Source: Molanna angustata
Lineage: Eukaryota > Arthropoda > Insecta > Trichoptera > Molannidae
Reading direction: 5' to 3'
DNA: 64,000 bases
NCBI GenBank assembly: GCA_963576475.1
Contig: OY754990.1
Coordinates: 17,528,153 to 17,592,152 of the forward strand
This document shows positions 46,250 through 58,510 of this stretch, piece by piece. Below the pieces are notes generated by a model. That model had not been told where the DNA came from. It searched no databases and saw nothing but the letters and a program-made list of their open reading frames with translations. Position 1 is the stretch's first letter, and the number at the start of each line of letters is the position of its first letter. Both the position numbers and the translations under genes were made by a program.

Positions 46250-47282
46250 GGAGTGAAAATCTATCAATCTGCATACATCGTTAAAATGAATTTATTTATT
46301 TAAAATATACACGTTTTATATTAACAACTTATATAAATATGCTTTTACATTTTTTGTCGTTTTAAACAATGATTAGTTTTTTTATTGTGTACTGAACAAT
46401 TATATATTTGATTTAATTTTGTCGTGACTATAAAAAAACGAGTTGGTTGTGGCCAAAGTATTCAAATTTTGTATGGAAAATATTCAGCATTATCATGAAA
46501 TGAATTAGTTAAATATTATACTGTCTATAATTTTTATTATGAAAACTTGATAATTCGTCGATGCCATTTTATGAAAGTGATGTGCCTTTTTACCAATTTG
46601 AAAATAAAAATTTCAAACTTTATGTTTTCTGAGCTTGGGGTCACTTGGGTTCTGACTTTTTAACTATCAAATATTTGATAGTTAAAAAAATGAGAAGTAC
46701 TATTCAGATATCGTTCAAAATCTAATGGGATCTAAAAGACGATTATACATACAAACTCATTAGTTTCATTTGGAAGTTTCTTTAATTCCATTAATATTAT
46801 CGATTGATCTGATATTTTACAGGTAAGACATTTCCAAGTTTTTTTTGGAAATTTATCGCTTTTCTGATAAACAATCCCCAAGACCGAAACTAAAGAGGAA
46901 GATGTAGGTGTCTGCCATCGACCCATCTATTTTTATTTTATTAGTATTGTTTATAATATAAACAAATTAAACATAATAATGGAACCGTGCACACATAAAT
47001 CCCACAATGTATCCATAGCCTGTATACCAATTACTTTACATATTTTATTAATTCGACAAAATAAATAGACTCAGATTTACAAAAAACTAATAGAAAAACA
47101 ATAAACAAAACAAAAAGAAAAAAAAACAGCTCACTACAAAAAAAATGTCGGCATCTAATGTATGTAGGTACATGTAGTCGACAGCAATAATATTGTAGTT
47201 TGTTGATATCATTTTACAGGGTGTTAATCGTAGTGATTTTTGATACCTTTTTTATTTACATCATTCAACCTAAGAAAACGAA
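46250..47282. other. Intergenic spacer between divergent F and E
   Basis: No gene. Paralogous to the B-D spacer: 46440-46930 matches 19640-20510 without the 417-bp insertion, and 46980-47260 matches 20868-21110. Confidence 0.6.
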
Positions 47283-49170
47283 AAGTGTGGCTAAAAGTGT
47301 GTGTGGCGAAGCAAAAAGAGGTAGAATGAAAGAGTAAAGAAAGTAGTGGAAGAAAAACGGAAAGCGTGGAAGGAATGGCTGGCATGTAAAGGATCTGGAA
47401 AAGAGAAGGAAGAAAGAGCTAAAAATATATATAATGAGTGCAAGACGAAAACAAAAGTAACAGTAAAAGAAGAAAAGGATGCATTGAGAGAAAAGGAAAG
47501 CGTGAAAATTGTGAATGATTTTTCTGGGAACACAAAAATGTTCTGGAAAAGAGTATACATGATAAAGATGGATGTATGGTTATAGACGAGAAAAAAATCA
47601 AGGAAAGATGGAAGGAATATTTTGAAGAGTTATATGAAAGTACACAGTGCGAAAGTCGGACGAACAACATAATACCAATAAATGAATGTGAGAATGACAG
47701 CGAGAAAATTTCAATAGAAGAGGTCAGAGAGGCAGTGAAGCATGTACGTACAGGAAAGGCTGCGGGATTTGATTGCGGAATTTATCAAATATGGTGGTGA
47801 AAAGACGATGGAATGGTGTCATTGCCTCTTCAACAAATGTTGGGAGACATGACCTACCCCGTCAGATTGGAGAAACGCAGTGATTGTGCCCCTCTTTAAG
47901 AAAGGGTCAAAACTAGACTGCAAGAACTACCGAGCTATCAGTCTGCTGAGTTCAGTTGGAAAATTGTATACTAGATCAAAAGTTGAGAAAGGCTACAGCA
48001 AGCAAGGTGTGGGATGCACAATGAGCGTTTGTTGGAGGTAGAGGATGCACCGACCAAATTTTTTCCCTTCGAATGGCGACTGAAAAGGTTCTGGCAAAAA
48101 ACAGAAGCTTTTCTGCGCTTTCATAGACCTGGAAAAGGCCTATGACAAAGTAGACCGTGAAAAACTTTGGAACGTGCTATCTGTGTATGGAGCGGGAAGC
48201 AGGCTGATAAGGGCAATATCATCTCTGTATGAGGAAAGCCAAGCCTGTGTGAGAATTGAAAACTCTCTCACTGGATGGTTCTCCATTAATATGGGAGTGA
48301 AGCAAGGGTGCGTACTATCACCGTGGCTCTTTAATCTATACATTGACTACTGTGTGAGAGCACTAAAGAATGAGAACATTGGGCTGAAACTGGAAGGTGT
48401 GACTGTATGTGATCTAATGTATGCGGATGACAAAGTATTAATGGCTGAAAGCGTGGAAGACTTGGAATGTTTGGTTAAAATAGTATTCGATGGATGCATG
48501 CAAAATGGATTGAGAATGAATGCAACTAAATCTAAAGTGATGGTATTTGAGAAGAGCGAAAGACGAACAAAATGCGAGATACGAGTGGAGAATGTACAAT
48601 TAGAACAAGTCGATGAATATTTATCCTTAGGAAGCATGTTTCAGCGTGATGGAAGATTGGAAAAAGATATTGAAAGAGAGTAACGGCAGGTAATAGAGTG
48701 AACGGTGCATTAAGACCGGTAATGGCTGACCCAATTATTTCGAGGCAAGCAAAGCTACACAATGGTATCGTCGCACCGACTCTAATGCATGCTAGTGAGA
48801 CATGGACATGGCAGAAGACGCATGAAAGTAGAATTAACGCGGATGAAATGAGGTCACTAAGACGAATGTGTGGTAAAACGATGTATGATAGAATAAGAAA
48901 TGAGGATATTAGACGAGAATGTATGATTGAAGGAAATATCATAAGTAAAATGAAAATAAATGCCCTAATGTGGTTCGGCCACATAGAAAGAATGAGTGAT
49001 GACCGTCTGACAAAAAAAGTATACAAGGCTAATAAAAGAGGAACGAAAATAGAGGTCAGCCAAGAAAAAGTTGGCACGATCACATAAATGGGATTAATAA
49101 TAGAAGAGCGTGTATGAGACGATGTATGGACGTGAATGAAGCGAGGAATGTATGTCAAGAGAGAGGAGTC
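47283..49170 (+). mobile_element. RTE-like LINE family A, long broken copy
   Basis: Coding remains in order: AWKEWLACK and EERAKNIYNECKTK, FSGNTKMFWKRV, IKERWKEYFEELYES, EEVREAVKHVRTGKAAGFD, NYRAISLLSSVGKL, then FIDLEKAYDKVDREKLW, MGVKQGCVLSPWLFNLYID, LMYADDKVLMAES (catalytic YADD), VDEYLSLGSMFQRDGRLEKD, ASETWTWQKTHES and MWFGHIERMSDDRLTKKVYK. Frameshifts lie near 47580, 47790, 48000, 48680 and 49060. The 3' end is near GGTTCTCTCTGCCTACCCC. It lies between the divergent promoters of F and E. Confidence 0.85.
48174..48683 (+). pseudogene. RT core of LINE family A
   Basis: The longest open piece of the LINE (169 codons) spans palm motifs from SLYEESQACV through MGVKQGCVLSPWLFNL and YADD to MFQRDGRLEKD. 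A frame break precedes the FIDLEKAYDKVD block, which is in another frame just upstream. Non-functional as it stands. Confidence 0.8.
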
Positions 49171-49508
49171 TGGCGTTCGGTTCTCTCTGCCTACCCCAAA
49201 TAGTGAAATGGCGTGATGGTATGGTATGGTACAGTCGTAGGTCTCGACTTTGGAATTATGTGGCATTTGACAACGATTAGGAAAAGATAGTCACGTGGAT
49301 TGTAAAAATAATCCATAATTCGTCTAGTAATTGCATAGCAACCAAATTGCATAGCAATCAATAATCATTGTGTAATATGAATAAAGCAACTTAGGTACCA
49401 GCATATTGTATTGGAATTTCATTTAATTTTGTAAAAAAAACGTGTCTATTTTAATTAACTTATTCATAGTTTTGTGTCGCAAATTAATATTATCACTCTA
49501 TAGATTTC

Positions 49509-49516
49509 TATATAAA
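49509..49516 (+). promoter_or_regulatory. TATA box of copy E
   Basis: TATATAAATGACTAG, 91 bp before the ATG and identical to the box of copy D, followed by the conserved CTCCCATAGACCAG. Confidence 0.75.
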
Positions 49517-49599
49517 TGACTAGTTGCTGCTCCCATAGACCAGATTATAATATATTGTTCATATACCTACTTATAAAAATTACAAACTAATCTACCAAC

Positions 49600-49632
49600 A
49601 TGAAGTTGACTTTAAGCGTCGTCTTTGTCATT
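49600..49632 (+). CDS. Copy E: exon 1 of the 8-Cys peptide gene
   Basis: CAACATG context; encodes MKLTLSVVFVI, ending ATT|GTAAGT in phase 0. Promoter and exon are close relatives of D. The partner exon 2 is at 53160-53350 after a 3.5-kb transposon-filled intron. Confidence 0.8.
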
Positions 49633-49752
49633 GTAAGTATTTTTTTTTCTCGAACGAATCAATCACTGTTCAATATTTACATACCAAATAAATAATTTAT
49701 GTTTTCATAGAAAATAAGAATAGATTTATTAAAATAAATTAATATATTACAA

Positions 49753-50608
49753 CTAGCGGACCCGACAGACGTTGTCCTCTCTCTCTCCCCCCCCCCCCTC
49801 TGTCTCTCTCCCTCAAATATTAAATGCCATAAGAGTATCTATATATATGTCTTTCAAACAAAATATTTATTTATAACCTTATTTTATAGTAAAATATATA
49901 TTTATAACCTAATATTATAGTACGAAGGTGTATATTTTTCACTATAGAAAATTCTCTCTAATATACGTTTTGTTGTTTGATCTTGACGTTTCGATCACAA
50001 AATATATACCTATTTATAATCTCACGTAATAATATATAACCTCACAATATTATATCACAATATAATAATATCACACTATAATATAATGATAATAATATAC
50101 CTACATAAAACTAAATAATTTAATATTATATTCATAAATTAATTTAAATATTTAAACGGAAATATTACGAAACATTACATTGAGATAACTTTGATATACC
50201 TATCGTCATAATACCACTTAATAAAACAGAATATACTTGTAAAAAACTAAATAGCTTTGTACAATAATAATAAGAAAATATACAAACATCTTAATAATTT
50301 CATAAAATATTAAAAATATTAAAACAAATACATCAAGTGAGAAAAACATCAAGTTTTAATGTCATAACCAAAATTGCACAATATTATGACATATTGGAAG
50401 CCAATGTTCCCACTATTCAAAATGCGTATTACGAAAATATTTATAACGATTCCCATTTTTATTATTCTTTTATTAAATTCCTTTTTGTGAATCGAATCCA
50501 TTCAGGGACTCACATAAACAGACACAAAAAGTTTCATCAAAATCGGTTCAGCCGTTTAGGAGGAGTTTAGTGACATACACACGTACAGAAGTATTATATA
50601 TATAAAGA
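49753..50608 (-). mobile_element. Short non-autonomous Helitron in the intron of E
   Basis: On the minus strand it starts TCTTTATATATATAATAC after A and ends with hairpin GACA..TGTC, GGGTCCG and CTAG before T. The interior includes CTCCTAAACGGCTGAACCGA near the 5' end, as in other lepidopteran Helitrons, and a C-run near 49790. 856 bp, no Rep/helicase. Confidence 0.75.
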
Positions 50609-51074
50609 TATATATTCAATATATCATGTTTTTTTTTTCAAAGAGGTCATAACTTTTTTCCACTTTTATGTCCCTCGGCATACTTTCATATAATTTTAGC
50701 CCATTATACATTAGAGAATTCTGCGTTTAGACTTTATTTCGTTTGTCTAATCTAATGTCTTCTCTGTTTCTAGTGTCATATAGAGTGATATTGTTTATAA
50801 TATCTTATTTTGTTTTTGAGGTGTTTATGTATCGTGCCATGAAGCATTTTATGTATAAAAATTTAAACATGAAAGTACCTATATTTTTTGTTTGACAGAC
50901 AATAGTTTTAGATAATTTAACATTATAATATGTATCTTTGGGAGTATATTTTTATCTGTTATTTATCAAAAGTATATTATTTAATGTGCGTGTTTATAAA
51001 GATTTATTAATTTAAACATCTACCTCAAATTTTCATATTACAAAATGTCAGTTAAATAAATATTAGATAATGAA
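50609..51074. other. Non-coding part of the E intron
   Basis: AT-rich. The segment at about 50640-50900 (ATGTCCCTCGGCATACTTTC, GTATCGTGCCATGAAGCATTTTATG) looks LINE-derived but cannot be assigned. Confidence 0.4.
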
Positions 51075-51304
51075 TATTTATTTATTTATTTAATATTACT
51101 TCTCGGTCAACTAACAGGTACTATGTCAAATAATTATTTGACACGCACCCAATAACAAGTTGCCACATTCTAGAGACTTACGATATTAATCGTCTCACAG
51201 ATCCAGACTGAAAACACAATTAAAAACTGTGTCTCCACCGGGAATCGAACCCGGGACCTTTGGATCAGCAGTCAGATACCTAACCAATTGAGCCACGAAG
51301 GCCG
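51075..51304 (-). mobile_element. SINE family 2, near-complete copy
   Basis: The minus-strand tRNA-like head (about 51230-51304: GGCCTTCGTGGCTCAATTGG, B-box GGTTCGATTCCC) is followed by a body and (TAAA)n end. Same family as 21311 and 55775. Confidence 0.8.
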
Positions 51305-51561
51305 ACTTATATATATAATTTATGGTGATGAAGGGTTTCAAATACAATAGGTCTACTTACATAATTACCATTGATGTTTCAATTAAAGTACCTATCAGTA
51401 ATAGTATAGTCAAAATACCCCGATTTTACAAAATTGTACAAAATTGCGGCATGTGACGGAATTGATTTCAAAGAAACAACCAAAAGTATTGAAGAATTTC
51501 ATGCAATCAAAGCATTTTAACTATACTCTTACTTTAATCTTTGTTCGAGAAATACAGCCTA

Positions 51562-52443
<882 letters not shown>

Positions 52444-52567
52444 GGTTAAGATAATAAATTCAGCTGTTTGTGATGTCGTGGGTCGGAACAAGTAAACTAA
52501 GATAAACAGGACTCAATTCAGTTAAACGGTCGATACATGAATATTTGAACAATTTACCTGTACAAAA

Positions 52568-53158
52568 TTCACAACTAATAATCAAAATTATCAAAAGCAT
52601 AAACCCGTCTAAATCCATAGTGCAATAACTATGAGTCACGCTGCAGGCTTGAGGTTGGCATTTAGCACTTCTTAGGTACCAGATGAGAGTGGCCTTCTAT
52701 GGATTGATGGTATGTCATTAGTATTATAGGGAGATGGATATTTTGAGTAATTAATTTATCGAATATTTATAAGAAGGATGCGTGTTCAAAGGGTATAGTT
52801 AAACTCATATCTCTATAATAGATACACTACAAACAATTGGGTGCAACTGATAAATCATGCAAATAAAAGATTGTACTCACTCTTATTTATGTTTATTTAT
52901 AAGAATGTTTTACACAGTATTTATTTATTTATTAAATAATTCTGTTTAATTAACGCGTAGTTAGAATGTGGAGGAGAGTCCGCGATACCGCCTAGCCACG
53001 GCGGCTGGAGAAATTCCGAATGAAGAGAGTAGGAGGGCATCATTGTTTATAAGTTTCGCTTGCGTTGGCAGCCATGCTATGAAGTTAAGGATGGGAGGAC
53101 ATCGTAGGGATGTTCCGCTACAGTATCAATTGTATTTTAATTTTATTTTAATTTTCAG
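52568..53158. other. End of the E intron, with the shared pre-exon-2 block
   Basis: 52568-52740 matches the pre-exon-2 block of A and C (ATCAAAATTATCAAAAGCAT, GCTTGAGGTTGGCATTT, TACCAGATGAGAGTGGCC). Then 52740-53130 differs and includes a GC-richer piece (52960-53125) that I do not recognise, probably an insertion. Confidence 0.55.
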
Positions 53159-53159
53159 G

Positions 53160-53350
53160 CCACATTGATGTCCCTGTGGAACTCCGCAGATGCGGTGTCC
53201 TGCGGTCAATGTCAATACGGAGTGAGATGTATCAACTCAAATACATTCCGTTCTTGTACAGGTGTTCCATTCACATTATCATGCAAAAAAGGATACTTCT
53301 GCAACAATAATTTTTGGTCCATATGCATTAGGACGAGATTATGTCGATGA
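53160..53350 (+). pseudogene. Copy E: exon 2 with a one-base loss at the acceptor
   Basis: The codons from TTG 53165 to TGA 53348-53350 encode the family leader half (LMSLWNSADAV) and an eight-Cys mature part (SCGQC start, standard spacing, CNNNF). However, the junction reads TTTTCAGGCACATTG, whereas the six other copies have TTTTCAGGCCACATT. Splicing at this AG in phase 0 would meet a TGA as the third codon of exon 2. No in-frame AG substitute is obvious. The coding part is otherwise clean, so the lesion is recent, or an assembly error, or is bypassed by another splice choice. AATAAA at 53373-53378. Confidence 0.7.
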
Positions 53351-54124
53351 GTTATAATTATATCAATAAAACAATAAATTGATATATGATTCATAATTTC
53401 TATTGTGTTTTTTTTAAAAACATATTTTTCCTATTAGGTACATTAATTGATAACTAGTTGCATCTAACACATGGCATAAAACTGCTTATGGCGACAGTAT
53501 GTGGAACAAATATTCAAAATTCTGAGTAGTCCTGTTAAGTAGACCTAAAATGTTCAATATTATATTTGAAATTTTAATTTATGTGCATCAAGCGGATCAA
53601 AGTGTGAGAAGGACAGACTGAAACACATACACACACAAACACACACACACACACCCTCACACATACATACACACACATTAACATTATCATTGTTTTATAT
53701 ATTAAGATTTACAATGTATACTTTTATTTTGATAAGCTCTTCATCTTTTTTGTTCTATGTTTTTTTTTCTTTTTTCTCATCTACCTATTTTATTCTGTTG
53801 CTGATTATATTTTTTAATTTATGGATAGTACTTCAAGCGCATGTTTTTTTTTTTACTGTTTTGTATATTTTTCTTTTTTGGTCGCTTTTTCTGTCCCAAA
53901 TAAATAAATAAATTAATAAATAAATAAAAATAATGTTGATAATCACTAAATGCATTTTTATGAAGTACATTTCTATTAGATTCTTAAACAAATATTAGAT
54001 TCCCAGAGGACAAAAGTATTCAACATACACCATACACACAAAAGCATTGTAACGAAACTCACAGTATGTATTTTCTATATGAAACCTGTTGAGAAATCTT
54101 AAGTAAAATTGCATAACTAGCAAG
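53351..54124. other. 3' flank of copy E
   Basis: 53351-53616 parallels the D flank. A short (CA)n at 53617-53675 follows, then T-rich sequence with a (TAAA)n run near 53900-53930. No gene seen. Confidence 0.5.
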
Positions 54125-54240
54125 ATGAGCATGTATGAGGCAGTCTATCAATGTTGATGTAGCGATCTATGTGTCAAGATAGAAGAATGCGGTGTTCGGT
54201 TCTCACTGCCTACCCCTTGAGGAAGATAGAAGTGGAGAGT
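54125..54240 (+). mobile_element. LINE family A 3' end fragment
   Basis: Matches the 3' terminus of the LINE at 47283-49170: ATGTGTCAAGATAGAAGAATG and GTTCGGTTCTCACTGCCTAC. Confidence 0.55.
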
Positions 54241-54329
54241 AATACAATACACTTGTCTATAGAGACACATACAATATCAATATGAAGTTGATCACTCAAT
54301 TTTACAGACCCATACAGAAGCTATTTTAC

Positions 54330-54800
54330 TTCTGTTATGTTTATTTTTCATACAAATATGAAATTTATTTCACATTGATATGGCAAACCAAAGAATTTTT
54401 TCTTTAAATAATAAGTGTATTTAAATATTTAAGTGTATTTTAACATTTTTGATGAGTGAATTTTTCTTGTATCAAAATTTCAACCAGTTTGAAAATACCT
54501 CGATTTTCCAGACCGTGAGAGCATTTTGAAAATTTGGACAGATGAAATCATAGAGAAGAAATTATCGGATATCTATGGAAAACTAATCAGCTCTAGATCT
54601 ATGCACTTCACACATATGATGTTAATATGAAGTCGATCGGACTTATATTTTGGGCTGTAGAGAGGACACAAATATACATACAACCACATCACGACGAAAC
54701 TCATAATGTGCACTCTCTACATGATACCCGTTGAGAAATTGATGTAAAAAAATACGCTTAAAAATTGTGAAATCGTGACTCTCCACTATTCCATAGAAGT
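54330..54800. repeat. Single copy of the satellite-block tail
   Basis: Resembles 36760-37390 and 42450-43072 (CCGTGAGAGCATTTTGAAAA, ATGAAGTCGATCGGACTTAT, GAGAAATTGATGTAAAAAAA), ending GACTCTCCAC...GTGGATAGTAA. No 312-bp array is attached. Confidence 0.75.
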
Positions 54801-54875
54801 GGATAGTAATAGCACTATTATGAGAGAAATCAAAAATCATTGGTTATTTTATTCTTTTATTGACATAATTATAGT

Positions 54876-55067
54876 TCATGGACATAATCTTATCCTTCCA
54901 CATATGGAAGGAAAATTATTATTGCAGTAGAATCCTCTTCGACAAGCTAATCTGTATGGAACTATTCCACAAGAGAGGTACGAATTTGCGGTGATACATC
55001 TTACTCCGTAGTTACAATGACCGCAAGATACCGCATCTGCGGAGTTCCACAGGGACATCAATGTGGC
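54876..55067 (-). CDS. Copy G: exon 2, secreted basic 8-Cys peptide
   Basis: Begins after an AG acceptor at 55067 (TTTTCAG) in phase 0 and ends at the stop 54876-54878, coding 63 residues. Leader half ATLMSLWNSADAV; mature part SCGHC, with His in place of the usual Gln. Eight Cys with standard spacing, six Arg, no acidic residue, ending LCP. AATAAA (minus) is at 54856-54861. The first exon is 59661-59693; the 4.6-kb intron holds SINEs, foldback MITEs, LINEs and a Harbinger-like element. Confidence 0.8.
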   Translation of the reverse strand, partial: ATLMSLWNSADAVSCGHCNYGVRCITANSYLSCGIVPYRLACRRGFYCNNNFPSICGRIRLCP

Positions 55068-55111
55068 CTGAAAATGATAAAAGAAACAATTAATATAAAA
55101 CATGTAATATT

Positions 55112-55240
55112 TAGATGGGTGGTGGCAGAGCGTGTAGCGCACTGGGTTAGTAATCCAGCGGTCGCGAGTTCGAATCCTGCCATGACCGATTTCGTTCATC
55201 TATTATTTCACAAGCATTTATGATTATTTTTGTCAATTTT
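55112..55240 (+). mobile_element. tRNA-derived SINE (family 1)
   Basis: tRNA-like head GGCAGAGCGTGTAGCGCACT...GCGAGTTCGAATCCTGCC and body CACAAGCATTTATGATTATTTT. Only 45 bp upstream of exon 2 of G in the intron, in antisense orientation to the gene. Confidence 0.75.
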
Positions 55241-56145
55241 TCGACATCTCAATAGAGAAAAGGTTGGATAATTATAGGAGATCCATGAACTCAAGGCACC
55301 TACAGGGCTTACGACTTATCATCGGCTGGTAACGTTCACCAATTATGCCTTCATATTGAGATATCTTATCAATGCATTTTTGAATGTTCTATATTTTTCA
55401 TTAATGGGATACAATTTGTCCGAAAATGACACATTTTCACTATCGACATATTTGAAATTACGAAGAAACCTTCTTTGAGCGAAGCTAAAACAAAGGTTTT
55501 TATACTTGATTCGAGTATTTTTATATTTGCATATACGCAAAAATCGTTTTTTTTTCCACGTCGGGAGTGAATTATATTTTACGGCAATTGTTTAACATCT
55601 TATAGAGAATTCTGGCGCGGTTCAGGGGTGACATCTGTACGAAAGCATTGTTACCTCATGTATAAGAATTGTTGTTTTCATTACTTACATCCAAATTTCT
55701 CAATAGATGGCGTTACAAAAAACAAAAAAAAAATGTCTTCGTCACTTCATAGATGGCGATGGTTTTTTTCAGCTTATTTATTTATTTATTTATTCAATAT
55801 TGATTCTCGGGCAACTAACAGGTACCATGTCAAATATTAATTTAACACGCACCCAATAACAAGTTGCCACATTCTGGAGACTTACGATATTAATCGTCTC
55901 ACATATCCAGACTGAAAACACAATTAAAAACTGTGTCTCCACCGGGAATCGAACCCGGGACCTTTGGCTCAGCAGTCAGATATCTAACCAACTGAGCCAC
56001 GAAGGCCGACATAACAGCTGATTTTCAAACGAAAGTTTTTTCATAAATTAAATTTATAAAATATATGAAATTTTCAAAAATTGGATTTCTTGAGTTTCAG
56101 GTTCTCCTATTATATTACAACTTCGTCTCTTTTGAGATGAAAAAA
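55233..56145. mobile_element. Foldback-family MITE, interrupted by SINE 2
   Basis: Left end CATCTCAATAGAGAAAAGGTTG and right end CAACTTCGTCTCTTTTGAGATG are inverted. The interior includes AAGGCACCTACAGGGCTTAC and GATGGCGTTACAAAAAA. SINE 2 is inserted at 55775-56008. Confidence 0.65.
55775..56008 (-). mobile_element. SINE family 2
   Basis: (TTTA)n end, body with ACGCACCCAATAACAAGTTG and tRNA-like head (about 55935-56008). Very similar to the copy at 51075-51304. Confidence 0.8.
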
Positions 56146-56279
56146 AATTGTCATTGAAAAAAACAAAATTGATTAGGTACATGTTCTAAATTATATTTCT
56201 CCTTGTATCAGGACAATTAAATTTACTTATTATAATTATTATATCACAATACAGCATATTCATGTTAGGTGATCAACAA

Positions 56280-56953
56280 CGCCCCACTAGGCATAACCTG
56301 TTCTGGGGCTGTTGTTAGAGATATAATTTAATGGCTATTTATAAAATTTATATGATACATAATTACATTAAAGCACATAAATAAACACAAATTAAAAAAA
56401 AAAAAATACATACATATAGGGACATACGTGGAACAGTCATTAATAAGATATAAAATTAAAATGTGGTCGAAAGCTATAGGTGAACACTTTCCTCTGCATA
56501 GTGTCTGCCCGATACCAATAGCCATTCCTTTATTTTACATTTAAAAGAATGACTATTATTGGTCTCTTCAATGCTCTTAGCAAGTTTGTTGAATATTCTA
56601 GGAGCAATGACTCCGAACCGTCTCTGTCCAAACGAGGTTTTCGTTATAGGCACAGCGAAGTTTAGATCATTGGCTTGCCTAGTGAAGCGCGTTTGTTGGC
56701 TTCTACTATACAGAGTTATATTTTTATGGAAATGGATTAAAATAGTTTTCAAAAACAGTTGCCTTGGATCAAGGACAGTAAATATCTTAAATAAATCATC
56801 TGAAGGAAAGGTACTATGTCTTTTGTTAATTATACGAATGATACATTTTTGGGCTTTATTGAGTGGACTCATAACTGTCTTGACACACCCTCCCCATCCA
56901 ATAATTCCATAGGACAAGACAGACTGGGTGTGAGAATAATACACGCTTTTCAA
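56280..56953 (-). mobile_element. LINE C-terminus and 3' region (CR1/Jockey-like)
   Basis: A minus-strand frame (56953-56474) encodes SVLSYGIIGWGGCVK, LNKAQKCIIRIINKRH and FGVIAPRIFNKLAKSIEE, typical of the region after the RT palm. A 3' UTR with an A-rich tract (56393-56410) follows, ending near the GGGGCGTTGTTGATCAC terminus. Confidence 0.7.
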
Positions 56954-57169
56954 AGTTGTACTATCAAGTAATTGTTTCGGCTTACTAGACCCTTATAAAC
57001 TGGCCAACCAGCCAATCAATCAGAGAATCAAAGTATTCCTCTTTGGCTCTCTCTTAACTTTTTGAAATCGTATCTTTCATATATTATATCTCTTTTTGAT
57101 GACAGTCAGGTTTTTGTCTATATTACATAATATCACGATTTTTCTCATTAACTCATACATACATAATAT

Positions 57170-58110
57170 CATCATGACATGTCCCTTACGGGGTTAGCAG
57201 AGAAAACCGAGCGCCATACTCCTCTATTATCGAACACATTCCTGGCTTCTTTTACATCCATGCATCGTCTCATACATGCTCCTAGATTGTTCAAGCTTCT
57301 TATTTTCCAAATATTTTTTTAAATTGTATATACATACGTAAACATTGGATTTTTTCCCTGTTAATAATAAATGGCGTTACAAAAAGGTTTCTTCGTTACT
57401 TCATAGATGGCAATACTTTGGCAATGTCTTATTTTCAGGTGAATTGTTACACATAATTTAAATACATAGAACTTTCGAAAATTATATTGATAAGGGAACT
57501 CAATTTAGAAGGCATTATTGGTGAACGTTGAGCAAGCGCATAAAGTGATCGCCAAAACCAGCCGATGACAGGTCATAAGCCCTGTAGGTGCCTTGAGTTC
57601 CTGGTTATTCTATAATATCCCAACATCGTCTCTATTGAGATGTTAAAAAGCTTGTCATTATTTCAAAATATCATTCACATGGTCATGCCATCCCTTTATG
57701 GGGCAGCCCCTGTTATTCACTCCATCTCTTACACCCATGTATATTTTTTTGGTCAGTCGTTCATCATTCATTCTTTCAATATGCCCAAACCACCTCAGGC
57801 CATTCACATTCATTTTACTAATAAACCTAATGTTCTTGCGTTCCCTAATGTCCTCATTTTGTATTCTATCATATATCGTTCTATTACATACCTACTCTTC
57901 TTTGTGATCTTATATCTACAACTTTTTTCTACTTTCATACATATTTTGGCACGTTAATGTTTCACTGGCATAAGTCAAAGTAGGTATTCCTTTGAGATTA
58001 TTGTATCGGACATTACAGGTCTAAGTGCTCTGTTTACTTTATTACCTGCCATAACTCTTATTTCAATATCTTTATCAGGTCTTCCGTTGAAACATACTTC
58101 TTAACCTAAA
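57170..58110 (-). mobile_element. LINE family A 3' fragment, split by a foldback MITE
   Basis: Minus-strand remains: VMAGNKVNRALRPVM, MRTLGNARTLGLLVKMNVNG, FGHIERMNDERLTKKIYMG and IKGWHDHV (58110 to 57655). The 3' end then resumes at about 57300-57170 with GGCGCTCGGTTTTCTCTGC. Many frameshifts. Confidence 0.7.
57300..57655. mobile_element. Foldback-family MITE fragment
   Basis: Contains GGCGTTACAAAAAGGTTTCT, GATAAGGGAACTCAATTTAG, CAGCCGATGACAGGTCATAA, GCCCTGTAGGTGCCTTGAG and CATCGTCTCTATTGAGATG. One arm of the family also seen at 9448-9991. Confidence 0.65.
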
Positions 58111-58259
58111 CTATAAATATTCCACTTATGCCACGTTGACACAGTCAGAGTATGCTCGGACCGAGTGGACTCGTATAAGTAAGCTTCAACCGAGTGTACA
58201 CGGACAGCGGTTTACACACAAACTTTTTTACTCGGATTCAAAATCATAAATAAATAAAT

Positions 58260-58469
58260 ATGGTACAGACAGATCTGTTGCTGCAAGGTGTCGGAGTTCT
58301 TGCAGACACATTAATTAAAGAGTTAGAAAACCACTACAAGGAAAAAAATAAGCAACGCAAAAGGAAAATTTGGACCCGTCAATGGATTTTAAGGCGTCCA
58401 AACCAGGACGCATCTGAAAATTTCCTTCATGAAGTACAAATGGCAATGCCGCGTTCCTTGCGTCTTTAA
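58260..58469 (+). pseudogene. Harbinger-type transposase N-terminal remnant
   Basis: A 69-codon frame with KRKIWTRQWILRRPNQDAS and ENFLHEVQMAMP. HARBI1-like proteins share an N-terminal W-x-R-x-W-x-x-R-R region of this kind. The DDE catalytic part is absent. Confidence 0.5.
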
Positions 58470-58510
58470 TTTTTATTATATTTTAATTTATCCTTCCATA
58501 GAACTTCTTC

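Noticed and set aside
51230..51304. tRNA gene on the minus strand, also at 55935-56008
   Set aside because: Same head in three dispersed copies with a common body and (TAAA)n end; a SINE, not a functional tRNA.
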